Shown here: one piece after another, positions 12,370 through 24,223 of the stretch | Position numbering within the stretch: position 1 is the first letter of the stretch | Layout of the letters: the number at the start of each line of letters is the position of its first letter | The notes under the pieces: generated by a model | Told to the model about the DNA's origin: nothing | Database searches by the model: none | The model's input: the letters and a program-made list of their open reading frames with translations, nothing else | Origin: Xenoacremonium recifei | Taxonomy: Eukaryota > Ascomycota > Sordariomycetes > Hypocreales > Nectriaceae | Assembly: GCA_012184525.1 (NCBI GenBank) | Contig: WOFQ01000042.1 | Location: 62,001 to 126,000, forward strand | Direction of reading: 5' to 3' | Length of the DNA: 64,000 nucleotides | Translations under genes and position numbers: made by a program

Positions 12370-13200
12370 ATGAAGTTCGTCACCGTCGTTGCCGGCCTCA
12401 CGGGCGCCGTCCAGGCCTTCCGCCCCATCCACGCCACGGGCGAGCACCGCATCCCGACCTCCTACGAGTCCGCCGTCATCGGCCGCCGCGTGCTGGGCCT
12501 CACCAAGCTGGCCACGCTCTCGACCGTGTTCCCCGAGCCGAAGCACGAGGACGGCGCCGCCGATGCGCTCGAGAAGCCGACTGACCTCGCGGGTCTGCCC
12601 ATCGGCATGATGGACTACGTCGCCGACTGCGAGGACGAGGGCGACCCGACCATTCTCGAGATCAAGATCGCGACGACGTTCCGCAACGTGCGCGCCGGCT
12701 CCAACCTCACGCTCTCCATGAACTGGGTGCCGCCCTACCCGCCGTCGAAGCGCCTCTCGCTGCTCTCGCGCCTGTCCTCCTACGTGCCCTTCCTCGCGAG
12801 CTCGCCATATAACGAGGCGCCGATGCACGCCGACTCGACGCCCGATACCGTTCCCTTCTCGGCCGCCAACCTGCCGCGTTTCTCGCTGATCGGGTACCTC
12901 GAGCCCATCGAGACGAACCCGGTGACGTCGCTGAAGCTGGCTGCCTGCTTCACGCACAAGCACCCCGACGCCAAGTACTGGCTGCCCGGCAACGTCATCC
13001 ACGAGAGTTCGTGGTCGCGGCTGGTGGTGACCAAGGTGTACTTCGTGGGTGGCTTTGGCGACCGCGCCTACATCGGTTGGATCCCGATCGACGAGTGGAA
13101 GAGCGTGACTCGCAAGGAGTGGGAGAGCATCAAGCTGCCCGGCGAGGAGAAGGGCTGGAGCGAGTGGTCGGCCAACGCCGTCGATGCTGGAGACTTGTAA
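12370..13200 (+). CDS. Secreted CREG-like (PNPOx split-barrel) protein
   Basis: Single-exon gene of 276 residues. The first 16 residues (hydrophobic, ending AVQA) look like a signal peptide, so the protein is probably secreted or vacuolar. The rest resembles the fungal CREG-like FMN-binding split-barrel family: a segment around residue 80 (MMDYVADCEDEGDP) followed by beta strands with Asn-X-Ser/Thr sites, a central hydrophilic insert, and a C-terminal block with HESSWSRLVV and an IGWIP motif near residue 235. The family is related to pyridoxamine phosphate oxidases, but CREG proteins often do not bind flavin, so no enzyme activity is assumed. Third positions are almost all G/C. A 335-codon open frame on the opposite strand is a shadow caused by this bias. 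Confidence 0.75.
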   Translation: MKFVTVVAGLTGAVQAFRPIHATGEHRIPTSYESAVIGRRVLGLTKLATLSTVFPEPKHEDGAADALEKPTDLAGLPIGMMDYVADCEDEGDPTILEIKIATTFRNVRAGSNLTLSMNWVPPYPPSKRLSLLSRLSSYVPFLASSPYNEAPMHADSTPDTVPFSAANLPRFSLIGYLEPIETNPVTSLKLAACFTHKHPDAKYWLPGNVIHESSWSRLVVTKVYFVGGFGDRAYIGWIPIDEWKSVTRKEWESIKLPGEEKGWSEWSANAVDAGDL

Positions 13201-16200
13201 ATGCGCCGGTAAGAAGGGACGGAAGAGAGGTGTAAGACAGGTGGGTTGGTCCAGCTGGCCCTCCAATGACCCTCCGACGACGGTAAGCCTGGCACGGCAA
13301 TGATGTATCTATGTGATTGGATATGGGAGGCTATGTGATTTCCTGTCGTTACAATTTGGATGTAAATTTTGCAAGCTTGCCTTAGGCTACTGTATCTTGA
13401 CCTCATGTTACAAGTCCGTTATTCGTCTCGTCTCGCTCTACTGTTCTGACCTGCGGTGCGAGTACTTGCGTTGTGGCATCTCGTTTGAAGGACGAAACGA
13501 TAGTGCGTGCACTCGACCGTTGTGAGCACAACATGAGACGCTCACCTGAGATACAGCGAGAGGATGGGCCGGATGCAAACGCGCCAATCGGTATCCAAAC
13601 GCCGCCAAATATCGTCTTGTGTTGTGATACTTCGGGATCGTTTGACGAGAGATCGAACACCGTTGTCACAACTCGAGGCGCTCAGATCTTTGTGCGTCTC
13701 AATCCGAAATACAGGACAAACGGATCCCGAGCGATGCCGGCGACGTACAGAATACGCCCTGCTCGGTACGTGTTTGCCTTCGTATCCGGGGATACGTGCA
13801 TGAAACTATCAATTCGCCATCGACATGCATGCTCCTAGCTTCGACGGAGATGACTGGGTGCACAGAGCAAACGCCCGTTGTGAGCACGCATCTGCGCTGG
13901 CCACAGCCGTTTCTCATGACTTGAGATCTCTGGAAGTCAATGCATGCACCGCTACCTACAGCCTACCTGGCATCGGCAACACCATGAAGATGGCCTCATG
14001 TCGGGAGTGTTTCACTTGCCACAAGCCGATCAAGATCTTCTGTAGAAGCCACCCAGAAGACGATTCGTGCAACCCCCTCCACGAAGTCGGGCAACCCTCG
14101 TAATGAGGCCCAACGAGGCGTGGCGTTTCTAGTGGTCAGCCGCAATTCAGCGCCTCGTCTCACAGGTCAAGAATGCGGAGGGGTTTGCTGCAGATGACGG
14201 AGAGTCGCGGGGATGACGGCCCCTGTCCCGACGCAGCCAGACGACGGGCTTCTGCTTCCCACAGGCGAAATCATGCGGTGAGATTGGTGCTACGTTGTTG
14301 CTCCTGGTTTGATCCAGCAGGATCAGGGTGCGCAGTGACATTACAGGCGCATTTGTAGTAGCTAGGACGTGATATTCTGCATGAGGCCTTGCATGTAGGT
14401 GCAATAGGATGGTGCCAGCTCTAACAGTGTCCAACAACCAAGAGACAGTGCAATTGACTGTGCGTTTTGAAACAAGCTCAGGAGTCCGGACGGACAGTTC
14501 GGATGGTTAGGGTGAGGATTCGTACTGTAGTTGTGGCTCAGAGGCCGCGAAACTCTCACAACTGTGCTCCGTACAGTCTGTCCGGGCATCCGTAATCCGT
14601 GCTTTGATGAACCGAACCCCGTAAAATGAGACAAATGATTGCTAGCGGGAGGGGATCTCGGGGAATCGGGGGCCAGCGCACGCGACAGAACCCTTGCTAG
14701 GCGCCATGGGTGGAAGCTCGGCGCCAGATACCATGCCCGAACCACGATGCGTGTTGGAAAGAAAAGCAGGCTCGTAAACCTGACAATGACAAAGCGTTCC
14801 GACTCTGGTCTGTGAACAAGGTTAAAGGGCCTGGCTGTCGAGGTGAATAGGGGATCCTGGGTCAAAGTCACATTCCCAGACCGGGCCGGTGTCGTGGGCT
14901 GATATCATCACAACCCTTCCCCCCAATCACCACTATCACGCTCACACCGCAACACATTTTGCAGGGCCTGTAGGGGTCGTCTGCGGTTATCGCGAACCAC
15001 GGACCTCTCCCGAAAGAGACGTGATTTTGAGGGGAAAACGGGGTTGGCGTTGATAATAGCTGGGCCACTACCAGGTGCTATAGGACCCTAGGGCCCAGTC
15101 GAGCATCGCCTAGGATCGGCGGGGGAGGCACAGGCTTGGCTTGTTGGCTCTGTGATGGGATGGAGGGTTGGATGGATGTGCATGGAAGAATATCCTTACC
15201 ATCCACCAGAGAAGGGCACAAGCGACCCTCCAACCCCAAGGAATCTGGCCATTTGCTTGTCTGGCTCATGCTCATGAAGGTCTCGCGACAACCGAGGGAC
15301 TCCGGGTTCGGTGCCGTCCTGTGCTCCCCGTCTCCGGCGAGGCTTCGTCCTGAGGAGAGTAAGACGGCTCGCTGCAGAATTGGATGCTCCTGAATGTCAG
15401 CCGCTCGCTAGCCTGCATGGGCAATAAGCAGAGCCATGGCGCCCGCTGACTTTCGTGATTTGGGATCCGAGGGGCCTGATTAGGCATGTCCATGACAAAC
15501 AGGAGGCGTCATTACGCGATGTGAGCCTATGAAGTTGAAGATTGAGAGCTGACCTAGCGCGCCTGGAGGGATGGATGGATGGATGGCTGGCTGGAGCATC
15601 TTCTGGGGAGGGTGGGATCAGCCCTCATTAGCAAAGGGCTCTTCCGGATCGCTCTGCATACAAACGGCAAACAGTGCCTGTGCTCTGTCAACGTCTTATC
15701 CGGAAATAGCAGTACCTTGCAGCAGAGAGAGACTGATCTGTACAGTTCATTGCACAGACGGGTTGTGGATTCCGAGGGATGGCGGTGGAGCAGGATTCCT
15801 GTCATCATCACTTGCTCACGACCGAGACACGCAGCCGCTCTTAGACTTCAGCGACAATTGCCTGTTTGGGCCCGGAAGCCTGTAAGTCCGACAAGCCACT
15901 GAATGCCTCTTGAAGATGTGTCCGTCCGAGACGCGAGGTCTAGTGGTTGGTCGACACGCGAGATTGCGGGCATCGAAACCTTGGATGGCAGGTGGTAGAG
16001 GGTGACATCTGCACTGTCTGTATCAGGAACGCTTGTACATGGCATCTGTCATCGCCGTCGTGGTCGTGGTCGTGGTCGTGGTCGCTTGTCGCATCGCCTG
16101 CGGGCGTCCCGACGCTTCGGGGGTTGAGCCGGTGACAAGAGTCAGTCAATCAATCAGTGATGATGAGGTGGACAGGCCAGGCCAGGGCAGGCAAGGCAAG

Positions 16201-17427
16201 GCAAGGGAAGGGTTGGATCCACGGATTCTCGTCTCGTGGGGCGGGGAGCCGCGGAAAGCCCAGCCTGGCGTGGCCGTAGTGCGGGAGGGAAGGTGCAGCT
16301 GATGATACTGCCCTGTACTGCCAATCGCCCGCCCGCTGTCTTTAGCCGTTGCCCAATAATGCGGCGTCTGGCATTTCCGATGATACAGCGAAACTCAACG
16401 CCAAGAATGCAGAGTATAATATGTACAGTGACGGACTGACAGTGCAGGCCTGAGCCTGAGGTGGCCATGATCATCCATCACCAGCACATCCGGATCTCAT
16501 GCCCCCCTCCCCTCCCCCTTGAATATTACCCCGACTTCTGCACTCTTGAATCCTTTCCCCCCCAGTCCTTATCACAATCACATACAGACCCTCAGGGTTG
16601 GCCTCCCTTTTCCCACGTTGTCCATCGAAAGGCACAAAGGCCCGGAGTGCCCGCAGATCGATCGTGCTCCCGACCCTCCCCCCCCCATCCAAACCCCCAA
16701 CCCGTTAGGTTTCTGTCACCACCACTTCCCGACACCCACGACGACTGCGCTCCGGGGCGCAGAAGCCACTGACGAGCCCACTAATTCTGCTTGCTCGCTA
16801 ATCCACCGCAGTCCTCGCCCGCTGACTGGCCACGGCTGGAGCCCGCTGCCCGTCACCGGAAACTCCTGTACCGTGCCTGCCAGACGCTCCTGCCCTCAGC
16901 TGGACCGCCGCCGCCGCCGCGCGCTTTCCAGTTCCAGTTGTGGCACCCCATCTTTAGGTACTTTCCCGGTCGGAACTGCCCTCTCGGCCTGCACCTGCCC
17001 TGCACCTGGACCTCCTCGACCGCAGGCCTCGTTGGAACATCCCCGTTCGCCATCTCCAAGGGGAAAATCCCTTCCTCTTCTTTCATCATTCCCCCTCCTC
17101 ATTCTCAACGGCCTCTCTCCCTATCCGCGACAACAGCGATTCACCAACGCTTCACGCCTGCTCTCCGCGCTCGTCGGGTCCAGCGGCGGTCCGAATCGCT
17201 CTCGCTCGCTCGCCACTCCCTCCCATTCGCTCGCCTGCAGCTTTGGCTGACTACGCCTACGCCGTATTGATATCCCATTCACAACCAACCCCGACAACCC
17301 GATCCCCCGGCCGGCGTCGCACGACTTCACACGAGTCTGTCAACATCATAACAATATTCCCTCCTCACTCTTCATATCGTTTCCGGCGCAAACCTTGCGG
17401 AATGGCGCCGCCGCCCCCGACCCAACA
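13201..17427. other. Intergenic region upstream of MED12
   Basis: About 4.2 kb without a supported gene. Frames such as 13473-13838 (+) and 14362-14871 (-) match no family I can recall and overlap shadows. Simple repeats are visible: GGAT runs near 15165-15180 and 15568-15590, a GTCGTG hexamer array at 16057-16083, and GGCAA repeats near 16185-16207. From about 16500 the plus strand becomes C-rich (CCCC and CCTCC runs), which I take as the MED12 promoter and leader. Confidence 0.5.
16057..16083. repeat. GTCGTG hexanucleotide array
   Basis: About four perfect copies of a GTCGTG unit, read directly. It lies in non-coding DNA about 1.3 kb before the MED12 start. Confidence 0.85.
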
Positions 17428-17431
17428 ATGA
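17402..17431 (+). other. Overlapping uORF of the MED12 mRNA (9 residues)
   Basis: An ATG at 17402 with G at -3 and G at +4 opens a nine-residue frame, MAPPPPTQQ. Its TGA stop (17429-17431) overlaps the MED12 ATG (17428-17430) as ATGA. The main ATG has A at -3. The peptide has four consecutive prolines, a motif known to slow ribosomes and to depend on eIF5A. If the leader includes this ATG, MED12 would be translated by leaky scanning or by termination-coupled restart. Translation of the uORF is inferred. Confidence 0.55.
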
Positions 17432-20400
17432 CCTCGAGGACCCCCATGGGCGTGCAGCCACGGCCGCCTCAGCGAACGGTCAGCGCCTCTTCGCTCAGCA
17501 TGCCCAGGCCCCCTCCTCCACATCGCACGTTGTCTCAACAGTTCGTCTCGCCCGCGCGCAAAGAGTCCTCCTTCATCGACTTGACCAACGAGCCCGGCGA
17601 TGTCGTGTCCGGCCGGTACAACACCACACCGAGGAGGGGCGGCTCGCGGTTAAGGGTCGAGATAACAAACGACTCCAGTCCGGGCCCCCTTTCGGCCACG
17701 AGCTCTCCCCGAGCCATGACGCCGTCACGGATACCCGTTGCTGAGCCCGTGGATGCGAGCACCATGAGCCCGGCGCAAGCGAAAGTCTCGCAACCCGAGC
17801 CCGACAACCCCCCGTTACCAATGCCCAAACGCCGACGTCCGGCGCCGCTGCCCGTCTTGAACCCCCGAATGACCTCCGCTCCGCCCGCGCCAGCCAAGAG
17901 AGATTTGAGACCGAAGCCGTACACTGTCGAAATCCCCTCCGCGGCGCCGCGATTCACCATGGCTCTGAAGGACGGGCCGCAGCGACCAGGGTCCGACCTC
18001 TTTGGCCGAAACCTTAACTCGGGGCATGCCGACTTCTTTCCCTGGACCGGCAACCATCATGAAGACGTTTGGTCTAGCGAAGCCATCACAAAGGGCACAT
18101 TCGACAGAGCCCATCCCACAATACCCGAGAACTCGTCCGCAAAGTTGGCGCTCTTTCCGGCGCTGAAGCAGAAGACCGGACTGAGCGCTCTTTCGACGGT
18201 GTTCATGGGTGTTCTGAACCAGCGCCGGCACCGTGGTCAAGTAACGGCGCCATCAACGTTCAAGCCGCCTCCTCGAGTCACGCTCACAGATACCAAACGA
18301 GAGGTCTGGCTGAAGGATCTTGCAAACCCCGCCATCTCCTTGCGCCGGTTAAGTAGGACCATTCCTCACGGAATCCGGGGGAGAACATTGCTGGATCAGT
18401 GCTTGAACAAGAACGTCCCGACCGAACGGGCTGTTTGGTTGGCCAAGTGCGTGGGTGCGAACGAGATCAGGGCTTTCAAGAGAAAGGGAGTCAGCGGCGC
18501 TTTCGTCTTGGGCGGGGAGCAGAAATGGTCCCGAGACTGGACTGTGTTTGTTGAGCAGTTTCTCGATGGAGTTGTGTCTGCTTTTGGCGAGACCGATTGG
18601 AAGGACCGCGTAACATATGCGTAAGTTTTGTTGCACAACCTCAGGGACTGAATCACACTGACTACGATGATAGGATCCGCTTAGCGACAAACTTATACTC
18701 TGATCAGCTCCTAGATCGGGACCACTACCTCGATTGGATTGTTTCAGGCATAGAGAATAGCCCTCAGTCCAGAATTCCCATGTGGATATTGATAGCACAG
18801 ATATACTGGCAAGACATACTTCGGTCCCGCAAGTTTGGTCGTCGTCTTGTGTATGCCCTCCTTAGCCACCTCCATGTTGTAAGTATATTTTGATCCTGCT
18901 CACTTGATATATGGCTGAACAAAAGACGTAGATTCACCGAGACCCCGATCGTGATCTTCTTATCCAGTTGTCCAATAGGCTCTCCGAGTTGTTGGGTTCC
19001 TTGGTCAAGTCGAATCCTGAAAGTTTTGTTTACCCAAGCTTCTGGCCGAGATATCGGGAGACTCTGCATGCCTTTCTACCGACGAAGCAAGAGGAAACCA
19101 AAAAGGCCCTCGACATCATCCAGGCTCGAAACTCGAGACTGCTCCTTTCAGGTGCCGCTTCTACTCCTGTGGGGCGCAAGCAGTTGGTAAAACTACTGGA
19201 TGTTTCTCTACTCCGGGCGCCCGATCCGAAATTGTCCGCGCGGTGCTGGGCGCTCTGCAGCAACAAGGTCCTGATTGTCAAGACGACAGTGGAATGGGCC
19301 ATCTCATTCCACCGGCCGGGCTTAGCGAAAGTCTACGTCGCCACGAACCTTCTCCGATCATGGGCTGCTGCGCGAGTTTACATCACCCCGGCAATCTTAG
19401 ACCTGCTGGATGGAATCGATGTTCACGACGAGACGCGAAAACGACTCCTGTACCTTCTTGTTACGGAACTTGTTCGAAGCGGTCATTTCTTGGTACCGCA
19501 ATATATCCAATGGGTCATTGCTCGTGGAGGTTATCATGACGAAGCTGAGATCGATCCGGAGGAGGGTCCTTGCGCCACTCGGCTTCTCGTTGAACTACCC
19601 CTCCATGCGCTGTCTGAGAAGAAACGGACCGAGCGAGGAAACCTCCTGAGAAGAGCAGGGAATTATTCGGTTGCCCGAGAAGAGGAGGACATGGTCACGG
19701 CCTTCAAATGCATCAAGCAAACACTTGGCCTGCCCCTACCCCCTCATGACCCCGTTTCACAGAGGAAGCCGATCGGTCTCAACAAACTTCTTCGAATGAT
19801 GGCCAAGAGTGGGAACGCACTCAGAAGTTGCATCGGAGCCCAATTACGCAACATCATCACTACACAGCCTTACAGCAAAGAGTACAGTCTTCTTTCTACC
19901 TTCACGTCCGTACGTGCGATCATGGAGGGCATTGGAGATTTCTCCATGTTCTCAGATATCCTCAAGATTTGGACCAAGGTCGCGGATGTAGAGATCCTGA
20001 CATCATGCGCCGATACGGTCAATTCGAATCTTCAGATCTTTTCTGCGATCGGGAGCGCCAATGATCTGTTTCAGGGTCTCGTTGAGCGTCTCAAGAAGAT
20101 CAACGCGGAGCATGGAATCATACCTCGGGCCTTGTTAGCCTCTCTTTCTAGACTTGCGCAACGGATTCCTGGCCACGAGGCTATTGCGAATCAACTTCGC
20201 CACGAGCTGCTTCAGATTGATAGGAATCATTCTATTGATGCTTGCTCGCCTGTGTCAGACAACATGGCACCTGCTGTGCAGATGCCTGAGGGTGAGATGG
20301 CTGAAGAGATTGAAAAGCTTCTTGGCGCGGGGACGAGTCTTGATCTGCCTACTATGCAGCGTTTCTTCCGCAAGATCATTCCCAGGCTCGAAAGCGGTTG

Positions 20401-22111
20401 GAAGAACAAGGATGATTGTCGCCGTGTCTACGCAGCTCTACTGACCCGAATCCGAGTCTTTGAAAGCACACAGTTTGATAAACTGATGACAGACTGGATT
20501 AGTCAAATACGATTGCAGTCCATCCGACCTCAGCTTGCAGACATCATACCAATGCTCATCAGCACGGGGTGCCTGACAATGCCCGTCTTGCTGAGCACTG
20601 CTACTCCTCTACCGCTTCCGATGCTGCCCAACCCGGGCCCGAACCAACATAGCTCTACGACTTACTTGCAAGAACTCTTGCAATTGGTCATCATGCCTCT
20701 CCCAAGCGACACTGGCCTCACTCCAGAGGAAAGTTACCGTTTCCGGACCGAGCAGCGCTGTCTTAAGTCTGAGCAACCGAAGCATCTCCTCAACCTCATC
20801 CGTAACGCCCTTTTGGAGTACTCGAGTTTGAGAAATGTCTCCGAGTCAATGGAAATGCCTTTGGACGAAACAGCTTGCCAGGAGAGTCTCCTTGAAACAC
20901 TTAGGCTTCTGGTTCTTGCAGACTCTGCAGCTGTTTCGCAAGCCCTGAGCGTCAAGTTCCTCCCTCCGAACGCGACAGGCCTGGTCCAGAAGGTCACCAC
21001 CAAACTCCTCATCCCAGGCGACTCCGGCGAGGGCGAAACATCCTTCGATACGATCCTTCAGCTAGCAAATGAGCTCACTCTCCCCTTCTGCCAGCTGAAG
21101 CTCAATCTCGACCTCTCTGTATCGCAGGCCAACCCCACAGAAGGCGACGACCAAGGCCCTTCTCGGTTTGAGCTCTTTTCCAAAGCTATGGATCGGGCGA
21201 TGGAAGCTGGGAACATAATGTGGACCAGCCTTCTCCCTTGTCTTAGCGATGACATTACCCAGCACTTGAAGAGCCAAGCCCATACTGGATTCTTGGAACT
21301 GGTACCGTCCCTCAAAGCTGCCAATCCCGCAGATGCTGCCTCAGGACAGACGATCCACATGGCCGAGAACTTCCTGGGTGTCGTCGAGGCAATCATCTCT
21401 GGGCAGCCACCTGCGAAGACTGCACAACTATCAGCCATCATGGTTGAGAAGGTGTCTGATCTTTGGGAGATTGTCGCCGCTGGTAGGGAAGAGAGGCCAG
21501 AGCTTCATGACGCTGTTCTCAAGCACTGGCTCCCCGCGATGCTGAAGTTCATCACACTTTACAGCCTCTCCTCCGAGTCACCATCGGCGCCGCTCCTAAA
21601 TGCCTCGGCGGCTACCAGGCCGCTCGTTCCCACAGCCCATGATATAAGGGCACGTCTCATTCTCACACTTTGTGGGCTGCTCCTGGAGCTCGAGGCCATT
21701 CCGCTCGCCCCCATCGGTTCCCTCCCACAACAGATCTTCGACATTGCCATTCTCCTCGTCGATGCTCTTCCCGAGGACGTCCGGTCGCATTGCGCCAAGG
21801 CTATCCTCCTAATGCCGGGCTCCCTCCCCAGCCTAACCCAGTCATCCGACCCGCGGCTATTCTACCTCTTCAGCACGTTCAGAGCCAGCGCCAGCGACAA
21901 CCTGATGCTGTCTCACCGTGACAAGTCTGGTCCGCCATCAGGCTCCGCTAGAGGCGTTGGAGCGCAGTATGGCATTGGGCCAGCGTGGCAGGAGAAGCTC
22001 AGCCCATTTGCCATCCGTCGATGGGAGATTCTGAGCGAACCCACGCCCAACGTCGGCGAGAACGACACCAGCCTGAGCCTGGGGTTGTTTGACGCGATCA
22101 AGCTCCAGTAG
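17428..22111 (+). CDS. srb8: Mediator complex subunit 12 (Med12/Srb8)
   Basis: Subunit of the Mediator CDK8 kinase module, which regulates RNA polymerase II transcription in the nucleus. Exons 17428-18620, 18674-18878 and 18932-22111 (introns 53 bp each) give 1525 residues, normal for fungal Med12. The N-terminus is Pro/Ser/Arg-rich with a PPPPH segment and the conserved FIDLTNEPGD element. The Med12 signature domain begins near residue 288 (REVWLKDLANP, then RTIPHGIRGRTLLDQCL) and spans both introns. It leads into the long helical region with AKVYVATNLLRSW and similar blocks. The start was chosen at 17428 because the next in-frame upstream start is not an ATG and the MTSRTPMG N-terminus is typical. 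The 3' part is intronless and fully open. Confidence 0.92.
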
Positions 22112-22780
22112 AGCTTGACGTGCTTCACAACCTCCAGGGCGTCTAGCTCTGTCGTCTTTACCATTTCCTATTTTACGTTTGCCAATCCCGACACCCGACA
22201 CCATGAATATCACGACCTCACCTATTCACACACCAGTCTCCATACACATTCAACATTCTATCACTCACGCAAAGAAACATTATTTATTCAAAAAGAGACA
22301 CTGTGTACACCAAGTAGTACATATTACCCAGGGGAGTACAAAAACGGACCTCATACACTGCATTTTATTGGGCATGGAGATACCTTATGTTGCTACCGTT
22401 GCATTGGGAAGTGGGAGGCGCCGTCTTTTCTGGGGGGGGGGCATGGGAGGCAGGTCGTTTTTCACGCTGGTGTTGCTGCTTCTTTTGGTTTTCTTTGTAT
22501 CGTACGAATGGGTGGGAGGCTGGATAGACGGCGGTGTCATCGGTAGCGTTGCTGAATTTAGTTGCATGTTCGTTGACGGTATTTGCTGAAACTTGGTTTG
22601 ACCGTTTGCAATGTAAAACACGTGAGAATGTGTTGATAAGCTTCGGGTTCTATACGGAATGGATCTCAGCAATTACTACTGTACATGCATCGTATGGTCA
22701 TTATTTTTTCTCAACTGAGAATCTGTTCGGGCCACGGGCTCCCCTAGAATTATCTTACTCGGCTCGTAGGCGGACCAGAC
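22112..22780. other. MED12 3' flank
   Basis: Contains the probable MED12 3' UTR and a run of ten G at 22432-22441. Base composition becomes more A/T-rich towards 22600. No supported gene is seen. Confidence 0.5.
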
Positions 22781-22910
22781 TTGCGTTTATTCCACTCATT
22801 TGACTCGAGAGTTGCTTGATTGCCGCCTGGAGCTCAGCGATTGCGCCATCGAAATGCCACAGTGAAACGACGTTATCCATTGAGGCATCTGATATCTCGA
22901 CAATATTCAG
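22768..22910 (-). pseudogene. Orphan coding segment, left copy of an inverted duplication
   Basis: On the minus strand this stretch reads as a continuous coiled-coil-like peptide, from an EISDASMDN segment through AELQAAIKQLSSQ to LVRLRAE and a stop. It has no clear start or splice acceptor of its own and may be the last exon of the small gene at 23072-23514 or of a lost gene. About 54 bases of it (22851-22904) match 24784-24837 in opposite orientation at about 83% identity by my manual alignment. Several differences are A/G transitions. No family is recognised. Confidence 0.35.
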
Positions 22911-22957
22911 AGGGCTTAAGTATCAAACACCCCCTTCTGACGAGCCAGCATCCCTAC

Positions 22958-23035
22958 ATATGATCCAAATCCCTAATTATGACCCAAATCCCTAACCTGA
23001 CCTTAACTACCTTGACCCTAAATAACCCTGACCCG
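22958..23035. repeat. CCCTAA-like repeat block with a 19-bp tandem unit
   Basis: Two near-identical 19-bp units (TATGAYCCAAATCCCTAAY) lie at about 22958-22997, followed by imperfect CCCTAA/CCTGACC variants to about 23035. It recalls degenerate telomere-like DNA. A similar GGGTTA-type block in the opposite orientation lies at 24915-24978. Both were read directly; the telomeric resemblance is only a comparison. Confidence 0.6.
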
Positions 23036-23071
23036 AGAGTGCGAAAGAAGGGGGTGCTTGTCAGTCGGGCC

Positions 23072-23514
23072 CTATATAAACGGCTGCCGATCAACTTGCG
23101 AAAACATTGGATCCATGTCGATTGGTGGCCAAATTCCCAAAGGCGCCCTCGAATGTTCCTTTTCCAGTTTCCTTCTTATTTTTCGGGCGGTCCTTTCGAT
23201 CTGCTCTGCGGTGCAGAGTTCCGAGAGAATATCCTGATATCGCTTGCGGCATAGGCGGGCTTGCTCCTTGTCGAGGGGTTCGAGAGCATACTGCCGACTG
23301 TAGCAGGCTTGGTCGGAAGCAGCTTCCCAGTCTTCGATTTTCTTTAAAAGGGTGTCCATTTGGGCGTCTAGTTGTTCGAGCTCGCGTCGCAGATTATCCT
23401 GGTCCTGGTCAGTTCACCGTGAGAATCACGAAAATTGACACTCACTGGTTTTAGACGACGGATTCTAGAAAGAACCTTAGCCGCATTATAGAAATCGGCT
23501 ATTAGATTGCGCAT
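23072..23514 (-). CDS. Small spliced coiled-coil protein of unknown function
   Basis: A two-exon minus-strand model fits well: 23514-23446 and 23404-23072, phase 0, with a GTGAGT donor and a CAG acceptor (a second CAG six bases on would remove two residues). It encodes 133 residues. The protein is highly charged with a heptad-like pattern (LRRELEQLDAQMDTLL, then a long Glu/Arg/Lys-rich helix with several Cys), so it is predicted to be helical or coiled coil. It has no signal peptide or membrane segment. I recognise no family. It sits in an A/T-richer accessory island beside repeats and broken frames, so it could be lineage-specific or transposon-associated. Confidence 0.5.
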
Positions 23515-23884
23515 ATTCGTGTGTATACACTAGAATCCTTCAAATAAACCGTGCTTTTACACGATTGCACAAAATACTGGAATGAAGATGAAGAGGTTGA
23601 GTTCAACTGAGCACACTCGAGAAGGGTCATTGAGTTTATATGTATACCCGCAACGTGTCCAACTTCCCTCAGGGTACTCAGGTATAGATTTCAGTATGGA
23701 CAGTTATCACCTACAAACCTACGCCAAAAGATTAAAAGGCATCAGGAAAGTCAATATATTACCATGTGACTACTCACGTCCCTGCTCACCTTACCCATGT
23801 AACAAACGGTGAATACATCAAGTACTCTTATATACCGTGTCCTTATTCGTAGTCATAACAGGATTATCCATTTCATTTTTGGGC

Positions 23885-24223
23885 ATGAACAAAAGACTTG
23901 CAACGGAACGCAACATTGCGTGGCGAAATCGCACTATACACAGTGCAGAGAAGATTCTCGAGGACCGAGGACAGCTGCGTCGACAATTCTTGGAGATACA
24001 AGACACCATGCTCTTGTTTCTCAAGAACATCCGGACCATCAAGATATCTTTCTACGATGTTGATTCTGACTCAGCCATCCTCGCAGCTGCCTGCAAGCAT
24101 GGTAAAGTGCGGACAGTTGCCCAGGCAGAGGAGTGGCTTGCCGTAAAGACACCTCAGCTTTCAAATAATGAAGAGTATTTTCCAGCAAGAGTATATAATT
24201 ATCCTCAGAGATCTCAAGAATAA
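23885..24223 (+). pseudogene. Hypothetical open frame, possible gene fragment (112 aa)
   Basis: An ATG-started frame encodes a charged N-terminal helix, a block with LLFLKNIRTIKISFYD, then AEEWLAVKTPQLSNNEEYFP. It ends at a TAA while a second frame (24168-24638) already overlaps it. The LLFLKNIRTIKISFYD block reminds me of fungal sacsin/HATPase-like proteins, but this rests on memory of a short motif and is weak. It may be one exon of a longer gene or a relic. Confidence 0.3.

Noticed and set aside
12259..13266. 335-codon minus-strand frame opposite the CREG-like gene
   Set aside because: It is a G/C third-position shadow: Arg/Gly/His/Val-rich, no domain, and the plus strand has a signal peptide and family motifs.
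14300..14335. Short resemblance to the start of 18S rRNA
   Set aside because: Only about a dozen bases resemble the conserved start and no rRNA sequence follows.
14362..14871. 169-codon minus-strand frame
   Set aside because: No motif and unlikely composition; no promoter or intron signals around it.
22958..23035. A true telomere at the CCCTAA-like block
   Set aside because: Units are degenerate and genes continue on both sides, so it is internal repeat DNA.
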